Positions 1 through 10,160 of a DNA stretch of 64,000 bases are shown piece by piece (the stretch's first letter is position 1; each line of letters opens with the position of its first letter). Where the stretch lies: the NCBI GenBank assembly GCA_040882255.1, contig JBBEBP010000003.1, positions 62,001 through 126,000 of the forward strand, read 5' to 3'. Made by a program: the position numbers and the translations under genes. The notes under the pieces were generated by a model, which was not told the origin of the DNA, searched no databases, and saw nothing but the letters and a program-made list of their open reading frames with translations. This stretch comes from PWQG01 sp040882255. Its GTDB lineage: Bacteria; Pseudomonadota; Gammaproteobacteria; Pseudomonadales; Pseudohongiellaceae.

Positions 1-2501
1 TTGTTGGTACTGAGGTGTCAATGCAGTATGGCGGCGCCGAATATGATGAATGGTCAGCAAATATCCTGACGGGTCGGGACTTTTCCAACGGTCGTGGCAA
101 CATTTCGTTTTTCGCCGGCGTCACTCATAAGGACGCCCTCACTGCTGATTCCTTCTATTTTACTCAAAATGAGGATCTACGTCCTCTGGTGGCGGGTACG
201 TCCTTTGAGAATCATCCTGCGTTCGACGGCAGGAGCCCCGCAGCGGCCGGTTGGTTTGCCGGCACGGCTATGAATCCGGAGACCGGTCAGCCATTTTCTG
301 GCGGCGTGCGTTCGAATGGCACTCTGGTTACGGATACCGGTGGTAATTTTGTCAGCCAGCCGAATTCGCCAGAACTGCCGGCGTGCGGCGCTGATCTGGG
401 CAACGGAATTTGTCTCAGCGGCGGCAATCTTGGTTCGAATGATCGTCGGGCGATGGGTACGGATCGAAGAATGCCTGGTTTCACCATACTTTCCGATGCT
501 CGCCGTTACAACATGTTTACCTTTGTCAATTACGACATCACTGACAGGACGAGTTTTTTCGGCGAGCTGGGTTACTATAAATCCAGCGCTGAGTCGCTGT
601 CTACGGACCCTGGCGCTTTTGGTAATTGGGTCGCAGTGCCAGCACAGAACTACTACAACCCGTTCGGTCCGGTCGGTTCACCTAATCGACTGCCGGGTTT
701 GAATATTCCTGATGAAGGACTTCCGGTTCGCGTGTTGTCTTTCCCCGGGAACAATTTCGGGCCGCGGGAGCAGTGGGTAGACAATGACCAGCTCCGCATT
801 CTGGGCGGATTAAGGGGAGAGGTCTCAAACTGGTCCTGGGAATCGGCGGTTTTGTATAACGAAGCCAATGTCAAGGATCATCAGGAGCATGGTCAGTATT
901 CGTTGCTGGCTGACACGCTTGCACGTACCACGCCGGATGCTTATAACGTCTTTGAACAGGGGGATGTAAATGACTGGGGCAATCCTCTCCCCCCTTCAGT
1001 TAACTCCAGAGCCGCGATCGAACCCTGGGAAATTGTTGCCGTTCGCGAGAACAACACAGCGTTGACGCTGTGGGATTTGAAGGTATCGCGTTCTGATATT
1101 ATGTCGCTTCCGGCGGGCGATGTAGGTATGGCAGGTGGCATCGAATTCCGTCGCCATGAGTATTTTGATGATCGTGATCCCCGACAAGATACGTCCATGC
1201 CCTGGACCAATGCGATTGGAGTTCGTCGTGAAAGTGACCTGGTGGGTCATAGCCCATCGCGCGATGTGGAGGGCAGTCGTAACGTGATTTCAAGCTTTGC
1301 GGAGCTTGCCGTTCCGGTTGTGGAGCCAGGGATGGAAATTCCTCTGGTAAGGTCGGTGGATATTCAGTTGGCTGCCAGGTATGAGGATTACAGTGATGTT
1401 GGTTCCGTGGTGAAGCCCAAAGTCGCCATGGGGTGGGATGTTGTAGACGGCGTTCGTCTTCGTGGTTCCTGGTCCGAGGGCTTTAAGGCGCCCAACCTGG
1501 ATGTGGTGAATCAGCAGACGCTGGATCGATTGCTGGGCCGTCGTGATAACTACCGCTGCGAAGCTGAACTGCGTGCCGGCCGGATTGACTCATTTGCCCA
1601 GTGCACTGAAAGCTACGGTGTTCAGAGTAGAAAGTCGGGTAACCCGAACCTATTGCCTGAAGAGTCGGAAAGTTTGAACTATGGTGTTGTGTTTGAACCA
1701 CAATTCCTTCCGGTTGAGTGGGGTAGCTTCACCTTTACTGTGGACCGCTGGAATATCGAACAGACCGGCATTGTAAACGCTGTCAACGATCAGGTTGCGC
1801 TGGATCTGGACTATTTATACCGTCTGCAAGGCTCAAGTAACCCCAACGTATTCCGTTACGAGCCAACACCCGCTGAAGTAGCAGCTTACGAAGGTACCGG
1901 TCTGGAGCCCGTGGGACGTGTCGAGTACACGACAGCAAGTTTCGATAATCTTGTCCCATTGGATGTTGCAGGCATTGACTTCGGGGTGGTTTACGACGGT
2001 AATCTGGGTGACCTCGGTAGCCTGAGGGTGAACTGGACATCGACGAAGCTTACCAAGTTCTTCCAATCAGCTGATACACAGCGAGCCATTTTGCTCGACG
2101 CAGTGAATAATGGCGAGTTGAATGAGCAAGTGAGTGTGCTTGGAGCTGCCGATCTCGTCCGACAAAACGGCAATCCGGAGTGGAAATCCAATTTGGCCGT
2201 AACCTGGTCGCGGGATGATTGGCAAGTGGGATATCAGGGCATGTATATCGGTGACGTTGAGCAGCCTGGTACCCAGGACGCAGACGGAAACCCATGGATT
2301 GTAGAGTCTATAACGACGCACAATCTGTACGGCCAGTACAGTCTCAATGACTGGGGCCTGGGCTCCACAACTTTACGTCTCGGTGCCCGAAATCTGACTG
2401 ACGAGGCACCACCGCTGGCAGTAGGCGGCTTTGGATACCTCGGTAATATCCATTCACCTGTAGGCCGTTTTGTATATGCCAGTGCTACACACTCGTTTTA
2501 A
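1..2501 (+). CDS. TonB-dependent receptor, C-terminal part (5' end outside window)
   Basis: The reading frame is open to the left edge (in-frame codons from base 3), so the gene starts upstream; the GTG at 15 is only the first possible start inside the window. What is visible is about 830 residues of an outer-membrane beta-barrel: alternating hydrophobic/polar strands, aromatic girdles, Asn/Gly/Asp-rich loops and a terminal aromatic residue (the protein ends in His-Ser-Phe). The first visible residues (QYGGAEYDEW) look like the first barrel strand after the plug, so the signal peptide, TonB box and plug are missing. Receptors of this size usually import large or scarce nutrients with TonB-ExbBD energy. 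It heads a cluster of exported hydrolases and oxidoreductases, so it probably imports their substrate (inference). Substrate unknown. Confidence 0.9.
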   Translation, partial: VGTEVSMQYGGAEYDEWSANILTGRDFSNGRGNISFFAGVTHKDALTADSFYFTQNEDLRPLVAGTSFENHPAFDGRSPAAAGWFAGTAMNPETGQPFSGGVRSNGTLVTDTGGNFVSQPNSPELPACGADLGNGICLSGGNLGSNDRRAMGTDRRMPGFTILSDARRYNMFTFVNYDITDRTSFFGELGYYKSSAESLSTDPGAFGNWVAVPAQNYYNPFGPVGSPNRLPGLNIPDEGLPVRVLSFPGNNFGPREQWVDNDQLRILGGLRGEVSNWSWESAVLYNEANVKDHQEHGQYSLLADTLARTTPDAYNVFEQGDVNDWGNPLPPSVNSRAAIEPWEIVAVRENNTALTLWDLKVSRSDIMSLPAGDVGMAGGIEFRRHEYFDDRDPRQDTSMPWTNAIGVRRESDLVGHSPSRDVEGSRNVISSFAELAVPVVEPGMEIPLVRSVDIQLAARYEDYSDVGSVVKPKVAMGWDVVDGVRLRGSWSEGFKAPNLDVVNQQTLDRLLGRRDNYRCEAELRAGRIDSFAQCTESYGVQSRKSGNPNLLPEESESLNYGVVFEPQFLPVEWGSFTFTVDRWNIEQTGIVNAVNDQVALDLDYLYRLQGSSNPNVFRYEPTPAEVAAYEGTGLEPVGRVEYTTASFDNLVPLDVAGIDFGVVYDGNLGDLGSLRVNWTSTKLTKFFQSADTQRAILLDAVNNGELNEQVSVLGAADLVRQNGNPEWKSNLAVTWSRDDWQVGYQGMYIGDVEQPGTQDADGNPWIVESITTHNLYGQYSLNDWGLGSTTLRLGARNLTDEAPPLAVGGFGYLGNIHSPVGRFVYASATHSF

Positions 2502-2508
2502 AACGAGT
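2491..2508. repeat. Perfect 18-bp palindrome over the receptor stop codon
   Basis: ACTCGTTTTAAAACGAGT is a perfect inverted repeat that contains the TAA stop (2499-2501) of the receptor gene. It could fold as RNA or be a protein-binding site. No T-run of the intrinsic-terminator type follows it directly. Confidence 0.6.
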
Positions 2509-2525
2509 ATGTGGTGATGACCGAA

Positions 2526-2560
2526 ATCAGGTTGCTGGCCGTTCGGGTCAGCAACCTGAT
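2526..2560 (+). terminator. Strong hairpin between receptor and amidohydrolase genes
   Basis: ATCAGGTTGCTG at 2526 is followed after an 11-base loop region by its exact complement CAGCAACCTGAT ending at 2560, a 12-bp perfect stem. No U-tract follows, so it is either a weak terminator/attenuator or an mRNA-stabilising hairpin that protects the receptor transcript. It lies in the 103-base gap before the next gene. Confidence 0.45.
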
Positions 2561-2604
2561 GTAGTAGTGACATCAGTGAATTAACAGGGTGACATGAGAG
2601 GCAA

Positions 2605-5562
2605 ATGATGAGAACAAAAACAAAAAGGTGGCTGTCAGAGCCGATGACAGGAAAGGCGCTGTGCTTTGCGGCTGTGATTCTGCTGAGTGCAGGTATGCCG
2701 ACCTGGCTCAGTGCTCAGGGCAACCAGGCGCGTGATCCTGTGTTGGTGGAAGTTGAACTGACGGAGGGGACGAACATGGCGGCCGCTGTGTCGCCCGATG
2801 GAAGTTCAATGGTAATCAATGTGCAGGGTGTGTTATGGAAAATTCCGCGCGCTGGCGGTGATGCGGAGGCACTAACGGCACCGGAGATGGACGCGTATGA
2901 GCCGGCATGGTCGCCTGATGGTCGCTACATCACGTTCTACGCCTATACAGACGACAGTTTCTCTATCTGGATCATGAGCCCGGATGGCAGTGATAAGGAA
3001 AAGCTTACTGACGATATCAGTGATGCCAGATACCCCAGCTTCGGAATGGATAGCAGAACAATCTACTATTCCAGTGACGCCGACGGAGGCTATGGCATCT
3101 GGAATATTGACGTGGTTGAGCGGGAGGCAAGAAAGCTGGTTGATGCCAGTGAATCGGGTTATACCATGCCGCAGACGCCTCGTTTTTCGGGATCGGGTAA
3201 TGCGGTCTATCCGATCGTTTCACCGGATGGCAGTCGACTGGCCTTCGTGATTGATGGTGACCCGAACCAGCTTGTGGTCCGTGATATTGACGGTGGTGAG
3301 ATCCGCACAATCCATACAGCAGAAGAGCTGGGAGCGCCAATGTGGTCGGATACAGGCGACGAGCTTGTAGTGGTCGCAATCAATGGCCGCGAATCGCAAC
3401 TGGTGAGTGTAGATGCTGACGGCGATAGTTTTACGACGATGGTTGAGGGTGGTGACATATTTCCGTTCCGACCTTCCAGTGCTCCCGCCGGAGAGCTTTT
3501 CTATACGGCTGACGGGGGCATAAAAACACTGAACGCCAGTGGTGATCCCGGTGCCGACGTTAGCTTTACTGCACGAGTAGAACTGGATCGCACTCCGTAT
3601 CAGCGGCGCAGCTATGCGCTGGCCGATACCTCTCTTCGTCCCGCGCTGGGCATCATCGATCCGGTGCTGTCGCCCGATGGTAGCCAGGCGGCATTCACGG
3701 CTTTGGGGGACCTCTGGATCGCGGATATCGCGTCTGAAAGTGTACGTAATGTGACTGATAATGAATACGTTGCGCTGTCACCAAGCTGGTCGCCCGATGG
3801 TAATACCATTGCATATGTTTCGGATGAGTCGGGCAGCGCCAATATCTGGCTCATGGATACGTCAGACCACAGTCGACAACAGCTCACCGATGTGTCACTG
3901 CGCACGAATATGCCGGTCTGGTCGCCGGACGGATCCACTCTCGCCTATCTTTCAGATATTGACGAGGACAACGACAACCGGACTGTGTTCGATACAGCCA
4001 CTGTGAATATCGTGGATGTCGAAACCGGCGACGTATCGATGGTGTCGGATCCAGTATTCGGTCCAAGTGCGCCTTCGTGGTCTCCGGATGGTTCGACAGT
4101 GGCGATTTACAAAAGATTGCCTCTCAATTCCCGGTTCAGGGAAGGCTACAACGCGATCTATCTGATCTCTGTTTCCGGCAGCGAAGAAGCCCAATGGGTC
4201 ATCCCTCATGAAGATCGCTCGCTGGGACGTCGTCAATTCAATCGACCGGCCTGGAGTATCAACGGGGATATGGTCTATCGAATTGATGGCCAACTCTGGC
4301 TGGCGTCTCTGGATTCCAGGGGCAACCTCGGAACGCCTCGCATGATCGCGGCTGCTGGTGAGAATCCAAGCTGGTCAGCTGACGGTACGCAGCTCATCTA
4401 TCTGGATGGCGCCGATATCATGCTTTACGACCACGCGTCGGAAGAAAACCGGGTACTTGATATCAAGCCGATGTGGTCACGGTACCTGCCCGGGGCAGAT
4501 GAAATCTACACAGTGCGCGCTGGTCGTGTCTATGACGGTGTTGCTGATGATTATCTGAGAAACGTGGATATTGTAATCCAGAACGGAGTCATTCAGTCGA
4601 TCAGCATTGCCGGTAGCCGTCCGGTCAGTGGCGCTCTGATTGATGCTTCCGACAAGGTCGTGCTGCCCGGTCTCATTGAAAGTCATACGCATCGATCCAA
4701 TGCCCAGGGGCAGGCGCTGGGAGAGATCTACCTGAGCCATGGCATTACTACCGTGCGTGAGACAGGTGAGGACCCCTATTACGCAGTAGCGCGCAGTGAG
4801 TCCGAGGCCGTAGGCCGTATTTACGGACCAAGAATGTTCCATGGCGGGTCGTTGAACGAAGGAAACCGGGTGTCGTATGGCGTGTCAGAGACCGCTGGGA
4901 ATCTGGCGACCGCAACTGACTCCGTACGCCTCGCCGCAGAGCTTGAGCTGGACATGTACAAGAGCTACGTACGCCAGGACTACGTGATTCAGCGCGAAGT
5001 GATCCGATTGGCACACCAGGCGGGTATCCCGGTGTCCTCTCATGAATTGTATCCCGCTGTTGCCAATGGCATAGACAATCTTGAGCACTTTGGAGCTACG
5101 AGTCGCAGAGGATTTTCTCTGCTCATATCGAGTCTGGGGAACAGCTATGACGATGTCATCCAGCTGATTGCCCGTTCCGGTGTAGTAGTTACTCCAACTC
5201 TTGCGCTTTCCAGTGGCAACGGTACACGCGATATAAGCTCGCGCCTCGATACGCTCAAGCGCATTGCGGATGCCGGTGGTCGCTTTGTGGCCGGCACCGA
5301 CTCGCCGTTTATTCCTCATGCCGAGGTGCTGCATACAGAAATCGAGCACTATGTTCAGGCCGGTCTTACGCCAGCACGTGCATTACGCTCGGCTACCAGC
5401 GATGCGGCCGAGAATCTGGGAGCGGGTGATCAGCTCGGTCGCGTTTCTCCGGGATACATGGCGGATCTGGTTATCGTAAATGGTGATCCGCTAACCGATA
5501 TCAGTGATACCCGGAATGTGGAAACAGTCATAAAAACGGGCACAGTAGTCTGGCCGCGATAG
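2605..5562 (+). CDS. Exported TolB-like beta-propeller / amidohydrolase fusion
   Basis: 985 residues. An N-terminal signal peptide (hydrophobic stretch about residues 17-36, ending SAQG) is followed by many PD40-type propeller repeats (WSPDG signatures) to about residue 620, then an amidohydrolase (imidazolonepropionase/prolidase-like) domain. Metal-binding positions are visible in the latter: ESHTHRS (HxH), SSHEL, NLEHFG and GTDSPF. The usual closing strand (GYMADLVIVNGDPL) is present. Family members hydrolyse amide or cyclic amide bonds in the periplasm; the propeller probably binds a peptide-like substrate (inference). The start at 2605 has GAGAGG at 2596-2601; the second ATG at 2608 is equally possible. 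Same orientation as the receptor and the following genes. Confidence 0.88.
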   Translation: MMRTKTKRWLSEPMTGKALCFAAVILLSAGMPTWLSAQGNQARDPVLVEVELTEGTNMAAAVSPDGSSMVINVQGVLWKIPRAGGDAEALTAPEMDAYEPAWSPDGRYITFYAYTDDSFSIWIMSPDGSDKEKLTDDISDARYPSFGMDSRTIYYSSDADGGYGIWNIDVVEREARKLVDASESGYTMPQTPRFSGSGNAVYPIVSPDGSRLAFVIDGDPNQLVVRDIDGGEIRTIHTAEELGAPMWSDTGDELVVVAINGRESQLVSVDADGDSFTTMVEGGDIFPFRPSSAPAGELFYTADGGIKTLNASGDPGADVSFTARVELDRTPYQRRSYALADTSLRPALGIIDPVLSPDGSQAAFTALGDLWIADIASESVRNVTDNEYVALSPSWSPDGNTIAYVSDESGSANIWLMDTSDHSRQQLTDVSLRTNMPVWSPDGSTLAYLSDIDEDNDNRTVFDTATVNIVDVETGDVSMVSDPVFGPSAPSWSPDGSTVAIYKRLPLNSRFREGYNAIYLISVSGSEEAQWVIPHEDRSLGRRQFNRPAWSINGDMVYRIDGQLWLASLDSRGNLGTPRMIAAAGENPSWSADGTQLIYLDGADIMLYDHASEENRVLDIKPMWSRYLPGADEIYTVRAGRVYDGVADDYLRNVDIVIQNGVIQSISIAGSRPVSGALIDASDKVVLPGLIESHTHRSNAQGQALGEIYLSHGITTVRETGEDPYYAVARSESEAVGRIYGPRMFHGGSLNEGNRVSYGVSETAGNLATATDSVRLAAELELDMYKSYVRQDYVIQREVIRLAHQAGIPVSSHELYPAVANGIDNLEHFGATSRRGFSLLISSLGNSYDDVIQLIARSGVVVTPTLALSSGNGTRDISSRLDTLKRIADAGGRFVAGTDSPFIPHAEVLHTEIEHYVQAGLTPARALRSATSDAAENLGAGDQLGRVSPGYMADLVIVNGDPLTDISDTRNVETVIKTGTVVWPR

Positions 5563-5725
5563 TCGCAGGAAACATGCTGGTCCGCCAGGGAAGGGGGTCA
5601 GCACTATCCAGGGTAAGCGACCAGAGAGTGGAAAGGATGTAGGTACAGGAAAGCATTATATGCAATAGAAAAAACTGTCGCCGATTGTGCGGCATAAGCG
5701 AATTCCATGGCGGAGGGGCACTACA

Positions 5726-7162
5726 ATGAGAAATAAAACAGAAAATATCTGCACGAATCGAAGAGACTTCCTTAAAGGTGGCAGCGCGGCCCTGGTTGCA
5801 GCTGCATCAATGACTGTTGTCCAGCAGGCGTTTTCTCAAGGTTCTTCGAGCACGGGAAGCGGTGCTGTCTCCAGGTTTTCCAGCCAGGCAGCAACAGGCT
5901 CTGATGAGTTCTGGATGGATGTGAAACGTGAATTCGATTTCGCACCGGGTTTGCAGTATATGAACACCGGTACGACAGGCTCGATGCCTGTGCGCGTGAG
6001 AGAAAACTACGAAAGAAACATGGAAATTGTAACCAGAAATCCACGTGAATCTTTTGGTGGTACCGCACCAATGCGTGAGAGTCTGGCACCGCAGTTTGGC
6101 GCAAATACGGATGAATTTGTCATATCCGGAAATACGACAGACGGTATGAATATGACGCTTCATGGTTTTGTGTGGGACAGAAATGACGCGATCATAACAA
6201 CAAACCATGAACATCCTGCGGGCATAGGGCCTATGTCGGTTATCTCTGACCGGTATGGTGTGGGCATCTATGAAGTGGCTCTGCCTGTGGGTGGTCACCA
6301 TGAAGTGGAATACTATGTTGATCTTTTTCAACAGAAGATAGACCAGGCACGTAGAGATGGCCGAACTCCCAAACTAATTGTATTTTCATCGCCTACCTAT
6401 GTTACCGGGACCATGCTACCGATTCGTGAGTTGGCGGATCTGGCAATATCTGAACGAATGTATACCCTGTGTGACTCCGCGCACGGCACAGGTATGCTGA
6501 ATCTGGATTGTCATGCGCTTGGTATCGATTTCCTGGCGGCTTCCGGGCACAAGTGGCAGTGCGGCCCGGGTGGTACAGGGGTATGGTATGCCCGTAACCG
6601 TGCCGACAACTCCAATCCGCTTCCGCTGCCTGCGTTCTATCCGGTTCGCGGGCAATCGTTCCGTACCGCCGATTTCAGCAGTGATCCGGAAGGCGCTGGT
6701 GGTGCCAGAAACTATGACATTGCCGCCCATAACACGCCGGGTGGTAACCCGAACTACCCCCAACTTCTTGCATTCGTCGATACTTGTAATCTCTGGCATC
6801 AGATAGGCCGTCAAGCCATTGAAGATCGCATTATGTCCATGAGTGCCTATGTGCGGTCACGCATCGTCGATGAATGGGGAGAGCAGGCATTGATCAGCGA
6901 TGCAAATCCCGCCCTTTCCTGCGGTTTGACTGCGTTTATGCCAACTGGCGCATTTAATCCGACAGATGTTGAGGCGTCAAATAACTTTGTCAATCGACTC
7001 CGGGAAGAAACGGGTTTTGTGATACGAAATACCAGCGTAACCATGCCTGATGGATCCCCGAGTATCCGCCCTCTTCGTATATCAGGTCATATATTCCATG
7101 ACATGCGAGATATGGAGATGGCCATGGACGCGATTATCGAGATTACACGAAGGTCGGCCTGA
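5726..7162 (+). CDS. Tat-exported class V aminotransferase-fold PLP enzyme
   Basis: 478 residues from the ATG at 5726, which has GGAGGGG at 5712-5718; an upstream start at 5687 has no comparable site and would bury the signal. The N-terminus carries a twin-arginine motif (NRRDFLKGG) and a hydrophobic stretch ending AFSQG, so the enzyme is exported folded, with cofactor. The fold is that of aminotransferase class V (isopenicillin-N-epimerase/cysteine-desulfurase type): SGNTTDGMN binds the phosphate, LCDSAHG holds the PLP-ring Asp, and ASGHKWQCGPGG contains the Schiff-base lysine. The family does transamination, beta-elimination or epimerisation; which applies here is unknown. A RidA-like gene follows by 58 bases, consistent with an enamine/imine product. 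Confidence 0.87.
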   Translation: MRNKTENICTNRRDFLKGGSAALVAAASMTVVQQAFSQGSSSTGSGAVSRFSSQAATGSDEFWMDVKREFDFAPGLQYMNTGTTGSMPVRVRENYERNMEIVTRNPRESFGGTAPMRESLAPQFGANTDEFVISGNTTDGMNMTLHGFVWDRNDAIITTNHEHPAGIGPMSVISDRYGVGIYEVALPVGGHHEVEYYVDLFQQKIDQARRDGRTPKLIVFSSPTYVTGTMLPIRELADLAISERMYTLCDSAHGTGMLNLDCHALGIDFLAASGHKWQCGPGGTGVWYARNRADNSNPLPLPAFYPVRGQSFRTADFSSDPEGAGGARNYDIAAHNTPGGNPNYPQLLAFVDTCNLWHQIGRQAIEDRIMSMSAYVRSRIVDEWGEQALISDANPALSCGLTAFMPTGAFNPTDVEASNNFVNRLREETGFVIRNTSVTMPDGSPSIRPLRISGHIFHDMRDMEMAMDAIIEITRRSA

Positions 7163-7220
7163 TGGGACAGGTGTTGAAGAATTTCAGAAAACGAAAAGCA
7201 AATAAAAGGAATAAGAATTT

Positions 7221-7676
7221 ATGATGAAAAAACTGGTAAAAGCCGGGTTGCTGGCAGTTACTATTCCCCTGTCTTCCTGCGGTACAGATGCTGATTCAGG
7301 TAGAACCGTCCACTCAACCGATGGGGTATATCCTGCAGTGGGGCCATACTCACAAATGGTTCAGGCCGGAGATCTCTATTTTCTGTCGGGGGTGATTCCC
7401 TTGAATAGTGATGGGAACGCAGTTCAGGGGAATGGTATTGATGAGCAGACCCGGCAGGTTCTCGACTTTATTTCAGAGAAACTGGAGTCTCAGGATATGA
7501 CTCTCGGGAATGTCGTTATGTCGACGGTTTACATGACTGACCTGGGTGAATTCGCTGATATGAACGGGGTATACGGCGAATACTTCTCGGAACAGCCACC
7601 CGCCAGAGCCACTGTGGAGGTATCCCGGTTGCCAAGGGACGTGAAGATCGAAATTTCAGTTATTGCGACTCAATAA
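7221..7676 (+). CDS. RidA family protein with lipoprotein signal
   Basis: 151 residues. The N-terminus is a lipoprotein signal with lipobox LSSC (Cys about residue 20), unusual because RidA/YjgF proteins are normally cytosolic. The RidA domain is intact: PAVGPYSQ at the start, the conserved Arg in PPARATVEV and the Glu in IEISVIA that together form the imine-hydrolase site. RidA hydrolyses reactive enamine/imine intermediates released by PLP enzymes. Its position just after a Tat-exported PLP enzyme suggests a matched periplasmic pair (inference). Translation start has AAAAGGAATAAG upstream (7203-7214). Confidence 0.88.
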   Translation: MMKKLVKAGLLAVTIPLSSCGTDADSGRTVHSTDGVYPAVGPYSQMVQAGDLYFLSGVIPLNSDGNAVQGNGIDEQTRQVLDFISEKLESQDMTLGNVVMSTVYMTDLGEFADMNGVYGEYFSEQPPARATVEVSRLPRDVKIEISVIATQ

Positions 7677-7750
7677 TAAAAAAGATCGCAATAGAATTTT
7701 GAGTGGAAATTTTATCTATCTGAAAAATATACTGGGGAGTTTGAATTCCA

Positions 7751-10051
7751 ATGAAGAGCTACTATCAGTCGTTTTTGTGTCGTACATATCTTGAAAGATT
7801 GCTGATCAGTAGCATCTTCATATTTTTTGCCAACGTTTCCAGTGCGCAGATCGGGTTGACTCCTTCCGAGACAGCACCCAGGCTTGATGAAGAGCCCAAT
7901 CTGAGTGACTTTTCGGGGATGCGCCCGAATACGGAAACGGCTCAGATGATGAGCCGGGTAGATGGATTTGTTCAGCGAGAGCCTGTTGATGGTATCGATC
8001 CTTCGCAGCGCACGGAAGTCTACTTCGGATACGATGACAGCAACTTCTACGCGATATTTCTTGCATTCGATAGCGATCCGAACCAGATTCGAGCGACACT
8101 GTCCTCTCGGGAAAGCATCGAGGGCGATGATAGCGTCGAGTTGACCATTGATACGTTCAATGACCAGCGAACGGCTTACAACTTCCGGGTTACACCGCTT
8201 GGTATTCAACGGGATGCGCGATGGACGGAAGGCCGAGATATGGATGTGTCGTGGAATGCTGCCTGGGTCTCGGATGGCGAACTGACCGATGAAGGATACA
8301 TGGTCAAGATTGCCATTCCGTTGGTCAGTATCCGTTTTCCAGCCTCCGATATACAGACCTGGCGAATCCAGGCAGGCCGGTTCATTCCGCGATTGAGCGA
8401 GGAGTCATACTGGCCCGCTTATTCGCTGGTACGCGGTGGTCGTCTCAATCAGGCCGCCCTGATCAGCGGAATGAGCGATCTTGTTCCGGGTAACAACAAC
8501 CAGTTCATTCCCTATGTTTTCTCCCGGCGTGCCGAGGCTCTGCAAACAAACGCAGAGGGTGGGCCGGCGATGCGAAGCACCTCCGAGTCGGAAGTGGGGC
8601 TGGATGCCAAGTTCGTGTTTCGTGATTCATGGGTCCTCGACATGACGCTGAATCCGGATTTTTCACAGGTTGAGTCGGATCTTCCTCAAGTGACAGTGAA
8701 TGAACGTTTTGAAGTACAGTTCCCCGAACAACGGCCTTTCTTTATCGAGAATGCGGACTTCTTCAAGCCGACAGACGCTTCCTATCTCTTTACCCGAAGA
8801 ATTGTAGACCCAGAGGCCGGTTTGCGATTTACTGGCCGTCAGAACGGCTGGGGATTTGGTGCAATGTTGATGAATGACAAGGCCCCCGGGCTGAACCGTG
8901 CCGACACTGATCCCCTGCGTGGAGAAAAGGCCCGAATCAGTGTGATAAGGGGATTCAGGGATTTCGGCGGACAGAACCGGGTTGGTACCTTGATCATTGA
9001 TCGTCAACTGGCAGAAGGCTACAACCGCCTCGTCGGCATTGACGGACGCTTCTATCCGGATGATAACTGGATAGTCACGGCATCCGCCATGAATTCCCAG
9101 ACGGTGAGCATCGCTGGCGGGCGTGAACGGACAGGTCTTCAGCGCGATCTGCTTGTCGAGAGGAGGGGGAGAACCTTTAGTACACACCTGCATTGGGTGG
9201 ATACAGCTGAAGATTTCGTCTCCCAACTGGGTTTCCAGAATCGTTGGTACCGTGCGGATACAGAAGGTATGCACTCATTCCACTCTCTCAACTTCTATCC
9301 AGAGGGCTCCATACTGGATAGTTGGGGGCCTCGGATCTCCGCCTCCTATCAGACTGACAAGTCCGGGGTGAAGATCTATTCGTCCGTCGGCCCGAGTCTG
9401 AACTTCAATTTCAGCACTACACAACTCAGTGCCAGTTTTACAGACACAGCAGAGACTTTGCGCCCAATTGACTTCGCTGGTTTGCCGAATACCAGGGTTT
9501 ATGATTACAGCATGGCCAGTGCCAGTATCGTTAATGATACTCTGTCCAGCTTGACCTTTGATTTGCAATACCAGCGTGGTACTGCTCTGAATATCGTTCC
9601 GCCTCTGGGTCAACTACCCGAGATCGCAGATACTGACAGAGTCGATTTGAGCCTGTTATGGAGACCGACCCAGCAGTTGAGGATCGATAACACCTACCTG
9701 AAGGCAAACCTTGATAGCAGAAACGGCGTCAAGGTGTTCGAGAATGAAATCATACGCAGCAGCTGGAACTATCAGTTCACCAAGGAGATTTCATTGCGCC
9801 TGATCTCCCAGTACGAGAAAACCGATGCGGGTCCGGACACTCGTCTGCAGGATAGCGAGAACCTGAATTTTGACGTTCTTTTGCGCTATGTAATCAACCC
9901 TCTTTCAGCGTTCTATGTTGGCTTCAACACCAATCAGAGCAATTTCGAAATCGTTGATACTGAAGAAGGCAGAGAGATGGTTCTGTCTGACAATTTGAAC
10001 AAGGACGGGCAGCAACTGTTTGTAAAGCTGTCTTATCTCTTCCAGCGCTGA
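7751..10051 (+). CDS. DUF5916-type outer-membrane protein with CBM9-like N-terminal domain
   Basis: 766 residues. A hydrophobic N-terminus (about residues 15-32) ends SSAQIG. Residues about 40-220 resemble a family 9 carbohydrate-binding-like sandwich (the EVYFGYDDSNFYAIFLAFDSD region); residues about 230-766 are the DUF5916 part, with alternating strands and a terminal Phe-Gln-Arg that look like an outer-membrane barrel. PQVTVNERFEVQFPEQRPFF is a typical conserved stretch of this family. Function is not established; members are often found with TonB receptors and secreted peptidases or amidohydrolases, as here. It may bind or channel the cluster's substrate (inference). Confidence 0.8.
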   Translation: MKSYYQSFLCRTYLERLLISSIFIFFANVSSAQIGLTPSETAPRLDEEPNLSDFSGMRPNTETAQMMSRVDGFVQREPVDGIDPSQRTEVYFGYDDSNFYAIFLAFDSDPNQIRATLSSRESIEGDDSVELTIDTFNDQRTAYNFRVTPLGIQRDARWTEGRDMDVSWNAAWVSDGELTDEGYMVKIAIPLVSIRFPASDIQTWRIQAGRFIPRLSEESYWPAYSLVRGGRLNQAALISGMSDLVPGNNNQFIPYVFSRRAEALQTNAEGGPAMRSTSESEVGLDAKFVFRDSWVLDMTLNPDFSQVESDLPQVTVNERFEVQFPEQRPFFIENADFFKPTDASYLFTRRIVDPEAGLRFTGRQNGWGFGAMLMNDKAPGLNRADTDPLRGEKARISVIRGFRDFGGQNRVGTLIIDRQLAEGYNRLVGIDGRFYPDDNWIVTASAMNSQTVSIAGGRERTGLQRDLLVERRGRTFSTHLHWVDTAEDFVSQLGFQNRWYRADTEGMHSFHSLNFYPEGSILDSWGPRISASYQTDKSGVKIYSSVGPSLNFNFSTTQLSASFTDTAETLRPIDFAGLPNTRVYDYSMASASIVNDTLSSLTFDLQYQRGTALNIVPPLGQLPEIADTDRVDLSLLWRPTQQLRIDNTYLKANLDSRNGVKVFENEIIRSSWNYQFTKEISLRLISQYEKTDAGPDTRLQDSENLNFDVLLRYVINPLSAFYVGFNTNQSNFEIVDTEEGREMVLSDNLNKDGQQLFVKLSYLFQR

Positions 10052-10160
10052 GAGCTGGAAAGAGAGTGCCAAAGATGCCCGGGTGATGACCTGGAAGTAG
10101 AAGCAAAGACTACGGTAGCGCGGGTTTCATAAATTCTGATAAAAACTGGTTGGGTGTGCA

